A stretch of DNA of 29,292 nucleotides from an uncultured Clostridia bacterium (GTDB lineage Bacteria > Bacillota > Clostridia > Peptostreptococcales > Anaerovoracaceae). Shown piece after piece: positions 15,769 to 22,049 of the stretch. The stretch covers positions 1-29,292 of the forward strand of contig CALBZG010000037.1 of assembly GCA_937889655.1 (NCBI GenBank), written 5' to 3'. The stretch's first letter is position 1, and each line of letters opens with the position of its first letter. The notes beneath the pieces were generated by a model that was not told the origin of the DNA, ran no database searches, and saw only the letters and a program-made list of their open reading frames with translations. A program made the position numbers and the translations under genes.

Positions 15769-15870
15769 TATAGGGTTCGTTATAAGGTTGCGCGGGTTCT
15801 TCCTGGTATTGTTGCCGAAAGATCCAGCCGGGTGCAATTATCGTTCACCTTGCAGGCTCATTGCCCTATA
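15769..15870 (-). other. Possible structured RNA or nested inverted repeat between the MBL and EFR1 genes
   Basis: On the minus strand TATAGGG (15870-15864) can pair with CCCTATA (15775-15769) around about 88 bases that are more GC-rich than the surrounding spacer. Shorter complementary pairs nest inside in order: AAGG/CCTT, TTGC/GCAA and CTGG/CCAG. The outer arm covers the MBL stop codon. I cannot match it to a known riboswitch, tRNA or other RNA, and short nested pairs can occur by chance. Confidence 0.25.
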
Positions 15871-16690
15871 TAATTATTTGACTTCCGGTTGCCAGATAGT
15901 TGATCCTGTCATGCAGTACTCTCTTCAATTCCTCATAGGCCTTCAGCCCTGTACAATGGCAGGTATAACACATGGCACCGGTCTTCAGCAGATAAACTCC
16001 GATTTGTTCCACTTTATCTGGGTCCTCATAAGAATCGGCTGCCCGGTTATAAAGGTGAAACCCGCCGATCACATGGCTGGGAAAACTGTTATAAAGCGAT
16101 TTGTAACGTTCTAATATGTTAATAATCCCCATATGAGCGCAACCGGCAATCAAAACTGCATGATCCTTTTCTCGAATGATTAGACTCTGTTCGTGGGAGA
16201 AATCATCTTCAAGCATCAATTCATCACGCTTCATGAACAAATCAATATTGCCGGAAGGCATCATTCTGTCACCTTCGACCTCTGAAAAAAGCTCAAGTTC
16301 CTTGTCAATAACCAGTCTACTATCTGTTAGGAGAAAGCGGTCATTTGGTAATAATGTTTTATCCAAGCCAATATAATTCTCCCCTCCACCGGGTTTTCTC
16401 GAAAAAAAATCGCCAAAGGCGCTTTTCTCGACATAGACCGGAGCGATTCTATTTTTCTCCAGGAAAGCTTTGATGCCTCCCCCATGGTCGTAATGGCCAT
16501 GTGAAATGACGGCAACATCTACTTGAGACAAGTCAACATTCATCTTCAGGGCATTTTTTATGAACAGATCGCTTGCGCCTGTGTCGAACAAGATGCTATG
16601 ATTATGAGTTTCAATAAAAAGGCTAAGTCCATGTTCACACCTATAATCTTTTGAAAAGGAATGATTTTCCGCTAAAGTTTTTATAATCAT
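15866..16690 (-). CDS. MBL-fold metallo-hydrolase
   Basis: Metallo-beta-lactamase-fold hydrolase of 274 residues with the metal motif HGHYDHGG (H64, H66, D68, H69). Further likely ligands are in AGCAHMG and GGFHL, and the C-terminus has CYTCHCTG. These features resemble the group annotated as 7,8-dihydropterin-6-yl-methyl-4-(beta-D-ribofuranosyl)aminobenzene 5'-phosphate synthase-like (COG1237), whose substrates are largely unproven. The ATG at 16690 is chosen because AAGG precedes it by 8 bases and MIIKTLAENHS resembles the usual family start. A TTG 36 bp upstream would extend it but has no clear site. It lies 10 bp after the DUF134 gene, so the two are cotranscribed. Confidence 0.9.
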   Translation of the reverse strand: MIIKTLAENHSFSKDYRCEHGLSLFIETHNHSILFDTGASDLFIKNALKMNVDLSQVDVAVISHGHYDHGGGIKAFLEKNRIAPVYVEKSAFGDFFSRKPGGGENYIGLDKTLLPNDRFLLTDSRLVIDKELELFSEVEGDRMMPSGNIDLFMKRDELMLEDDFSHEQSLIIREKDHAVLIAGCAHMGIINILERYKSLYNSFPSHVIGGFHLYNRAADSYEDPDKVEQIGVYLLKTGAMCYTCHCTGLKAYEELKRVLHDRINYLATGSQIII

Positions 16691-16700
16691 CCATCTATCC

Positions 16701-17087
16701 TTAAGTATTCTCAACAGGATTTTCAATCCTGCTCAAAGATCTCTCGCACCGATTTCTGCGACATCTTTCACAGCCGTATTGCTGCTCGCTTTCATTGTAC
16801 AGCTTATAATCGCCGCCCTCGATTTTCAGAACATCACCATTTACAATTGACTGTGCAATCTTATAACGCGCATCTTTGTATATAGTCTGCACTGTTGCCC
16901 GGGCCACCTGCATTCTTTCGGCACATTCCTCCTGAGTCAATCCTTCAAGGTCGATAAGCCTTATCGTTTCGTACTCTTCAACCGACATCATAACAAAGTC
17001 ATTTCCCATATCCAATGCATCCAGAGGACCGTAAAGATTACTTTCCGGCAAACAACATACTTTCCTCCACTTTCTTGGTCTCGGCAT
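16701..17087 (-). CDS. DUF134 family predicted DNA-binding protein
   Basis: A 128-residue protein starting MPRPRKWRKVCCLP, the typical DUF134 opening. A sigma-factor-like helix-turn-helix spans about 47-72 (LEGLTQEECAERMQVARATVQTIYKDAR). A Cys motif CERCRRNRC (106-114), with C11 and C12, could bind metal or an Fe-S cluster. Family members are annotated as DNA-binding and are often encoded beside MBL-fold or metal-cofactor proteins. The ATG at 17087 has GAGGTG 8 bases upstream. A TTG at 17093 is too close to that site. As the first gene of the cluster, downstream of a palindrome, it may be its autoregulated local regulator (inference). Confidence 0.87.
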   Translation of the reverse strand: MPRPRKWRKVCCLPESNLYGPLDALDMGNDFVMMSVEEYETIRLIDLEGLTQEECAERMQVARATVQTIYKDARYKIAQSIVNGDVLKIEGGDYKLYNESEQQYGCERCRRNRCERSLSRIENPVENT

Positions 17088-17138
17088 AAACAATTCACCT
17101 CATTCCGAATCTAGTCAAACACGGGATATTTTAGGTTT

Positions 17139-17152
17139 ATGGCATATGCCAT
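17139..17152. promoter_or_regulatory. 14-bp palindrome downstream of the DUF134 promoter
   Basis: ATGGCATATGCCAT is a perfect palindrome lying about +5 to +18 relative to the start predicted from the adjacent promoter. This position suits a repressor. Binding by the DUF134 protein is a guess. Confidence 0.5.
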
Positions 17153-17162
17153 TTATAATAAG

Positions 17163-17190
17163 ATTATATCCTTCCCATTCCCCGTGTCAA
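17163..17190 (-). promoter_or_regulatory. Near-consensus sigma-A promoter of the DUF134 gene
   Basis: On the minus strand TTGACA (17190-17185) and TATAAT (17168-17163) are both perfect hexamers, separated by 16 bp. Predicted transcription start is near 17156, about 69 bases before the ATG. It is the best-matching promoter in the window. Confidence 0.85.
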
Positions 17191-17264
17191 TATCTTTTTG
17201 AATAACAGACACCGCTGGCAACCCCTTTGCCAGTGTATTTTGAGCATCCTTGGTTTTATACATT

Positions 17265-18362
17265 TTATACATTGAATAAAAAGTGCACGATATCTCCATC
17301 CTTCATAACATATTCTTTGCCCTCGGATCGAACCAGACCTTTTTCCCTCGCATGAGCCAGGTTGCCTCCGCATTCAATCAATTTTTCATAAGCAATGGTT
17401 TCCGCCCGAATAAAGCCTTTTTCGAAATCCGAATGGATTTTGCCTGCAGCTTGAGGCGCTTTTGTCCCCCTTTTGATCGTCCAGGCCCGCACTTCCGGTT
17501 CGCCGGCAGTTAAGAATGAAATCAAATCCAATAAGATATACGAAGCTTTGACCAGTTTATCAAGACCTGATTCTGAAATGCCCATCTCTTCCAAAAATAT
17601 CTTTTTTTCCTCGTCATCCAATTCAGCCAGTTCTTCTTCTATTTTGGCACAAATCACCACAGCCTCAGAGCCTTCTGAAGCGGCGAACTTCTTCACAGCT
17701 TTTACTAAATCGTTATCAGGCGCCGCCACTTCTTTTTCCGAAACGTTTGCTGCATAAATGACAGGCTTATATGAAAGCAGCTCCAGAGATCTTACAAACT
17801 CATCTTCTTCCTTTGAAAATGTATTTGATAGGATTCTGGCGGATTTCCCTTCCGCCAGAACATCATATACCCGGCGTAAAAGTTCTAGTTCGGCGCCAAG
17901 GGTTTTATCTGATTTCACGTTTTTTTCGGTTTTTTGTATACGCCTTTCAAGGAGCTCCATATCAGATAATATCAATTCTGTATTGATAATTTCTATATCA
18001 GATAAAGGATCTATTTTCCCGTCAACATGAATGACATTCTCATCCTCGAAGCAACGAACCACATGAACGATAGCCGCGACTTCACGAATATGCCCAAGAA
18101 ATTTATTCCCCAGTCCTTCGCCTTTTGATGCACCTTTTACAAGACCCGCAATGTCATAAAATTCGATGGCGGTATAAACGGTTTTCTTGGAGTTATACAT
18201 TTTGTGAAGCACATCGATCCTTTCGTCCGGCACCGTTACGACGCCGACATTGGGCTCGATCGTACAAAATGGGTAATTAGCCGCTTCTGCTCCGGCTTTT
18301 GTAATCGCATTAAACAGCGTGCTCTTTCCAACATTTGGAAGTCCGACTATCCCTAATTTCAT
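17265..18362 (-). CDS. ychF: Obg-like redox-regulated ATPase YchF
   Basis: Conserved cytoplasmic P-loop NTPase of the TRAFAC class, 365 residues. The Walker A loop is GLPNVGKST (7-15). It also has DIAGLVKGASKGEGLGNKFL, and NVSE in place of the usual GTPase NKxD, consistent with ATP preference. The C-terminal TGS-type domain ends EYVMKDGDIVHFLFNV. YchF binds ribosomes in known species, but its precise role is unsettled. It starts 16 bp after lgt and so is the last gene of deoC-lgt-ychF. A hairpin 31 bp downstream (17215-17233) lacks a T-run. Confidence 0.96.
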   Translation of the reverse strand: MKLGIVGLPNVGKSTLFNAITKAGAEAANYPFCTIEPNVGVVTVPDERIDVLHKMYNSKKTVYTAIEFYDIAGLVKGASKGEGLGNKFLGHIREVAAIVHVVRCFEDENVIHVDGKIDPLSDIEIINTELILSDMELLERRIQKTEKNVKSDKTLGAELELLRRVYDVLAEGKSARILSNTFSKEEDEFVRSLELLSYKPVIYAANVSEKEVAAPDNDLVKAVKKFAASEGSEAVVICAKIEEELAELDDEEKKIFLEEMGISESGLDKLVKASYILLDLISFLTAGEPEVRAWTIKRGTKAPQAAGKIHSDFEKGFIRAETIAYEKLIECGGNLAHAREKGLVRSEGKEYVMKDGDIVHFLFNV

Positions 18363-18378
18363 TCTCGCTTCTCCTCGT

Positions 18379-19176
18379 CTAAGTTTGGTTCATATGCTTT
18401 TGATCAGTTTGGCTAGTCGCCCGGGTTTGTTTTTTTTCCCTCAGATATAAATAGGTGGCCCCTGAAAGAAGAATTACTGCAAGGCTCATTACTTGAGCCT
18501 GTTTGAGCGGTCCCAGCATAAGGCTGTCGGTTCTCAATCCTTCCACAAAAAATCTTTCGATGGAATAAAGAAAGGCATATAGTAAAATAATCTGTCCGGT
18601 GAATTTTCTTCTGTTGTCAATATAAATCAGTAGTACAAATAGCATGGCGCACCACACCGATTCATACAGGAACGTGGGATGCACCATTTCTCCATCCACC
18701 CATATGCCCCATGGCAAATCTGTTGGCCCGCCGTGGGCCTCTGAGTTGAAATAATTGCCCCATCTGCCAATGGACTGTGCCAAAGCGATCCCGGGTGCTG
18801 CCAGATCTAAAACATTGAATGCGTTGTATTTATTATATATGCAAAGCAATATTACCGCAGTGAATCCAAGAATAAGGCCGCCATGAATGGCAAGTCCGCC
18901 AAGCCTCAAATTCACTATTTTACCCCAGTCAGGGCTGCCATTGCTATAGACATAATAGGACCAGTTGAATATTACATAGTATATTCTAGCCCCTATGACA
19001 CCCGCCGGGATGCCTGCAATAATAAAATCCAGTACTTTTTCAGGTTCAACTGCATGTTTTTCTGCACGACGATACATGACCAGTGTGCCCAATACCATGC
19101 CGACCGCTATTAAAATGCCATACCATCGCACTTCCAATCCTAAGACTGTAAATGCTATCGGATTTGGAACAAACAT
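18379..19176 (-). CDS. lgt: Prolipoprotein diacylglyceryl transferase
   Basis: Integral membrane enzyme that moves a diacylglyceryl group from phosphatidylglycerol to the lipobox cysteine of prolipoproteins. The 265-residue protein has about seven membrane segments. Visible motifs are GGLAIHGGLILGF, the Lgt signature GRWGNYFNSEAHGGPTDLPW, HPTFLYES, and FVEGLRTDSL near the end. The start lies 3 bp after the deoC stop, so the genes are cotranscribed. Its likely clients include the predicted lipoprotein at 7977-8507. Confidence 0.95.
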   Translation of the reverse strand: MFVPNPIAFTVLGLEVRWYGILIAVGMVLGTLVMYRRAEKHAVEPEKVLDFIIAGIPAGVIGARIYYVIFNWSYYVYSNGSPDWGKIVNLRLGGLAIHGGLILGFTAVILLCIYNKYNAFNVLDLAAPGIALAQSIGRWGNYFNSEAHGGPTDLPWGIWVDGEMVHPTFLYESVWCAMLFVLLIYIDNRRKFTGQIILLYAFLYSIERFFVEGLRTDSLMLGPLKQAQVMSLAVILLSGATYLYLREKKQTRATSQTDQKHMNQT

Positions 19177-19179
19177 TTC

Positions 19180-19851
19180 CTATTCCCCGCCTTTCGACTC
19201 AGCTTCTTTCATGATCAAAACCGATGCAGAAGCGCCCAGCCTGTCAGCGCCGGCTTCAATCATTTCTTTGGCAGTCTCATAATCCCGAATGCCGCCGGAT
19301 GCTTTAACACCCATTCTGTCTCCGACGATCTTTTTCATCAGGGCAACATGTTTAACATTTGCGCCCCCGGTCGAAAACCCCGTAGATGTTTTAACAAAGT
19401 CAGCACCGGCTTCTTCAGCGATCCGGCAGCCTTGCATGATCTCCTCTTCCGTCAGTAGGCAGGTCTCAAGAATGACCTTGACTTTGGCATCATATTCTGA
19501 TGCAAAGGCACAAACGGCAGAAATATCATCAGCAACATATGTGTAACGGCCTTCTTTCATTGCACCGATGTTGATCACCATATCGATCTCAGCTGCGCCC
19601 TGTTCACAAGCCCAGTCAGTTTCGTAAGCCTTTGCTTCGGTTGCCATGGCGCCGAGAGGGAATCCCACAACGGCCGCAACTTTGACATCTGTTCCGCTTA
19701 ACTCGGAAACCGCAAGGGGCACATGGCAGGTGTTGATACATACCGAATAAAAATCATACGTTTTAGCTTCCAGACACAATTCTTTGATTTGAGTTGTCGT
19801 CGCATCTGCTTTCAGCAATGTATGATCAAAATATTTGTTGAGTGTTTTCAT
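19180..19851 (-). CDS. deoC: Deoxyribose-phosphate aldolase
   Basis: Cytoplasmic class-I aldolase that cleaves 2-deoxyribose 5-phosphate into glyceraldehyde 3-phosphate and acetaldehyde during deoxynucleoside catabolism. It has 223 residues, the usual length for Bacillota. The Schiff-base lysine is K154 in FVKTSTGF, and the relay lysine is K183 in VKASGGIRD. DHTLLK (9-14) and NIGAMKEG (94-101) are also typical. GGAG lies 6 bases before the ATG. A 6-bp inverted repeat, ATACTT-TTC-AAGTAT, at 19876-19890 lies just upstream and might be regulatory. It heads deoC-lgt-ychF. Confidence 0.96.
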   Translation of the reverse strand: MKTLNKYFDHTLLKADATTTQIKELCLEAKTYDFYSVCINTCHVPLAVSELSGTDVKVAAVVGFPLGAMATEAKAYETDWACEQGAAEIDMVINIGAMKEGRYTYVADDISAVCAFASEYDAKVKVILETCLLTEEEIMQGCRIAEEAGADFVKTSTGFSTGGANVKHVALMKKIVGDRMGVKASGGIRDYETAKEMIEAGADRLGASASVLIMKEAESKGGE

Positions 19852-19875
19852 TGGCTTCTCCTAATGCAACTGAAA

Positions 19876-19890
19876 ATACTTTTCAAGTAT
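19876..19890. promoter_or_regulatory. Short inverted repeat upstream of deoC
   Basis: ATACTT (19876-19881) and AAGTAT (19885-19890) are separated by TTC, 25 bp before the deoC ATG. It could be an operator. The AT-rich content makes chance possible. Confidence 0.3.
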
Positions 19891-19895
19891 ATCAT

Positions 19896-19922
19896 AAAGC
19901 CCGCTTGTTTTCAGCGGGCTTT
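19896..19922 (-). terminator. Terminator hairpin between pduL and deoC
   Basis: The perfect 10-bp stem AAAGCCCGCT (19896-19905) / AGCGGGCTTT (19913-19922) has a 7-base loop. On the minus strand only three T follow, so it may be leaky. It lies 28 bp after the pduL stop and separates the two transcription units. Confidence 0.75.
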
Positions 19923-19949
19923 CTTGTGACAGACTTTTTTATTGATATG

Positions 19950-20522
19950 CTATACCAATATTTCGCAGACTGAATCCGGTCCGCATCCAGCAGCATTACC
20001 TTCATCCGTATCCAGGTGGCATTCGCGTTTGTGGCCTTCGCCGGATCTGATCAAAACGTTATCGAATACCAGCCCTCTTTCACCGCAGACTCTGATACTG
20101 ACGCAATCCTTGTCCTTGACGCCCGCCTCGATGGCTTCACTCGGCGACAGGTGTACATGACGCATTGCTACGATCACCCCTTTGTCAATATCGACAGTGC
20201 CCATAGGCCCAACCAGAGTGCAGCCTGGAGTGCCATCCAGCTTCCCCGATTCTCTGATAGGCGCTTTGATGCCAATTGTTCTTGCGTCTGTCATGGAAAG
20301 CTCGACTTGAGTTTCCGGTCTTACTGGTCCCAGGACTCTGATCCCTTTCAATGTGCCCTTCGGCCCAACGATATCGACTTTCTCCTCCGCTGCATACTGT
20401 CCGGGCTGGACAAGATCCTTGGTTGGCGTAAGGTTGTATCCCTTGCCGAATAAAGTTTCAACATCAGCCGCAGAAAGGTGCAAATGTTTGTTTGATAAAC
20501 CGATTTGAACTTTGTAACCCAT
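19950..20522 (-). CDS. pduL: PduL-type phosphate acyltransferase
   Basis: Zinc-dependent phosphotransacylase that interconverts acyl-CoA and acyl phosphate, 190 residues. Two repeated beta-barrel domains carry the metal-site histidines NKHLHLS (H13, H15) and RHVHLSP (H122, H124), with CHLDTDEGNAAG (H169) near the end. It lacks the N-terminal encapsulation peptide of microcompartment PduL, and no shell genes are nearby. It therefore probably acts in the cytosol, for example in acetyl phosphate formation for ATP synthesis. The ATG at 20522 is chosen for GGAG 8 bases upstream. A TTG at 20567 would give a non-family extension. Confidence 0.92.
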   Translation of the reverse strand: MGYKVQIGLSNKHLHLSAADVETLFGKGYNLTPTKDLVQPGQYAAEEKVDIVGPKGTLKGIRVLGPVRPETQVELSMTDARTIGIKAPIRESGKLDGTPGCTLVGPMGTVDIDKGVIVAMRHVHLSPSEAIEAGVKDKDCVSIRVCGERGLVFDNVLIRSGEGHKRECHLDTDEGNAAGCGPDSVCEILV

Positions 20523-20585
20523 ATTCGTATCTCCTTTATGTATTGTGAATAATAACTTGATTGACAAAATTGGACTTTATCGCTT

Positions 20586-21116
20586 CTATTCTTCCAGAAA
20601 GCTTATATATGGAAGGTTTCTATATTTCTGATTATAATCAAGGCCATAGCCTATAATGAATTTATCATCTACCACAAATCCCACATAGTCCGCATTAATC
20701 TCAATTCGTCTCCCCGCCGGTTTGTCCAGTAGCGTACAGATTTTTAAACTCTTGGGATTTCTGCCACTCAGGTACCCTTTTAAATAATTTAGTGTAATGC
20801 CCGAATCTACAATATCCTCAACGATGATGACATTCTTGCCTTCAATACCGGAGTCAAGATCCTTGACTATTTTTACAACTCCAGAAGTCCTGGTTTCGGC
20901 CCCATAGCTCGATACCGCCATAAAATCAAGCTTTGTGTCCAGTGCCACATTCTTGACTACATCTGCAAGCCAAAGCACAGCGCCCTTCAATATGCCGACA
21001 AAAACAACTTCCTCTCCCTTATATTCCTCAGTGATCAGATGTCCGATCTCGCTGGCTCTATGCCTGATTTGTTCTTCCGTAATGAGTGTTGTTCCGATCT
21101 GATAATCGCTGTTCAT
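20586..21116 (-). CDS. hpt: Hypoxanthine phosphoribosyltransferase
   Basis: Cytoplasmic purine salvage enzyme converting hypoxanthine or guanine and PRPP to IMP or GMP, 176 residues. The PRPP-binding signature VIIVEDIVDSGITLNYL (about 95-111) is clear, along with VGILKGAVLWLADV, LDFMAVSSYG, and the C-terminal VDDKFIIGYGLDYNQKYRNLPY typical of bacterial HPRT. It follows the DUF1232 gene by 14 bp, so it is probably read from the upstream protease operon. Confidence 0.95.
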   Translation of the reverse strand: MNSDYQIGTTLITEEQIRHRASEIGHLITEEYKGEEVVFVGILKGAVLWLADVVKNVALDTKLDFMAVSSYGAETRTSGVVKIVKDLDSGIEGKNVIIVEDIVDSGITLNYLKGYLSGRNPKSLKICTLLDKPAGRRIEINADYVGFVVDDKFIIGYGLDYNQKYRNLPYISFLEE

Positions 21117-21130
21117 TGGTTATCTACCCC

Positions 21131-21481
21131 TTAATTCTTCTTCGTATCATCATTGCTTTTGTCATCTTCCCTGACTTCGTATTCCACATCATCGATTATT
21201 GTTTTCCCACGATAATGCTTTGACAGATCCACTGTCTTTTCCCCCAGCCAATAGTTGTCAAGGGTTTCCCTCAAATACCATAAAATCCATAACCAAAGCA
21301 CCGTGTCGTCCAATAAGCCCAAAGGGAAAATCGCGATAGGGATCAAATCTATGGGAAGTAACAAATAAACCAAACCCGCAACGATCAGTAGTTTTTTTCT
21401 CCTCTTTACCTTGGGGTCCTTCATCATGAATTTAATAGCTTTTATTCTTTTAATGATCACTTGAAAGCTGATATATGGCAT
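21131..21481 (-). CDS. DUF1232 (YkvA-like) membrane protein
   Basis: A 116-residue small membrane protein with the DUF1232 core LLPIDLIPIAIFPLGLLDD across two hydrophobic segments (about 31-52 and 55-72). A basic N-terminal region and a charged C-terminal tail flank them. The family is uncharacterised, though widespread next to housekeeping genes. The ATG at 21481 is supported by GGAGG 6 bases upstream and makes the gene overlap the end of ysxC by 32 bp. Confidence 0.85.
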   Translation of the reverse strand: MPYISFQVIIKRIKAIKFMMKDPKVKRRKKLLIVAGLVYLLLPIDLIPIAIFPLGLLDDTVLWLWILWYLRETLDNYWLGEKTVDLSKHYRGKTIIDDVEYEVREDDKSNDDTKKN

Positions 21482-22049
21482 CCATGACCTCCAACAAACG
21501 GTCTACTCCGGTCCGCTTCAGCACTGAAACCGGTATCACTATGTCCTCACTTGACAGATTCAGCGTTTTCCTTATCGTGCTGATGCATTTTTTGGCTTCG
21601 TTGTTTGAAACTTTATCGGATTTTGTTGCGACGATAATGCCATCAAAACCATAATGTCTCAAGTATTCATACATCTGTATGTCCTGGGCTGAAGGTGCAT
21701 GCCTGATATCGACAAGTTGAATAACCTTTATAAGGCCTTTCCGCTCCTTTAAGTAAGCCTCTATCATTTCGCCCCAGGTTTCCGACAGAGATTTCGATAC
21801 CTTCGCGTATCCATATCCCGGCAGATCAACAATTCTGAAACGCTCATTGATTTCATAAAAATTAATAGTTCTGGTTTTCCCGGGACTGCCGGACACCCTT
21901 GCCAAATTCCTGCGATTCGTCAACAGGTTCAGCAGGGATGATTTCCCGACGTTTGAGCGCCCTGCAAAAGCTATTTCAGTTATGTCGTCAGGCGGGTACT
22001 GCGCGGGTTTGACAGCAACAGCAACCAGTTCTGCTTTGTTTATTATCAT
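21450..22049 (-). CDS. ysxC: Ribosome biogenesis GTPase YsxC/EngB
   Basis: Essential cytoplasmic GTPase needed for assembly of the large ribosomal subunit in Bacillus, 199 residues. G motifs are visible: GRSNVGKSS (30-38), DLPGYGYAKVSK (G3), ATKSDK (G4) and VSVLKRTG (G5 region). Its ATG overlaps the lon stop by 4 bp (ATGA). The lon-ysxC pairing is conserved in Bacillota. Confidence 0.96.
   Translation of the reverse strand: MIINKAELVAVAVKPAQYPPDDITEIAFAGRSNVGKSSLLNLLTNRRNLARVSGSPGKTRTINFYEINERFRIVDLPGYGYAKVSKSLSETWGEMIEAYLKERKGLIKVIQLVDIRHAPSAQDIQMYEYLRHYGFDGIIVATKSDKVSNNEAKKCISTIRKTLNLSSEDIVIPVSVLKRTGVDRLLEVMDAIYQLSSDH

Noticed and set aside
15769..15870. tRNA or a known riboswitch in the MBL-EFR1 spacer
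   Set aside because: There is no T-loop signature, no cloverleaf and no riboswitch core that I can recognise. It is kept only as a low-confidence structured element.
15788..16114. Plus-strand open frame over the MBL gene end and the spacer
   Set aside because: It is mostly antisense to the MBL hydrolase and has no credible ribosome-binding site.
16691..16726. TTG start extending the MBL hydrolase into the DUF134 gene
   Set aside because: It has no clear ribosome-binding site. The ATG at 16690 has AAGG at good spacing and gives a family-like N-terminus.
17215..17233. Hairpin CTGGCAA/TTGCCAG as the ychF terminator
   Set aside because: The 7-bp stem is perfect, but no T-run follows on the minus strand. 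It may still contribute to mRNA stability, but it is not a convincing intrinsic terminator.
20523..20567. TTG start extending PduL by 15 residues (possible encapsulation peptide)
   Set aside because: It has no proper ribosome-binding site and would include the real GGAG site in coding sequence. The extension does not look like an amphipathic targeting helix.
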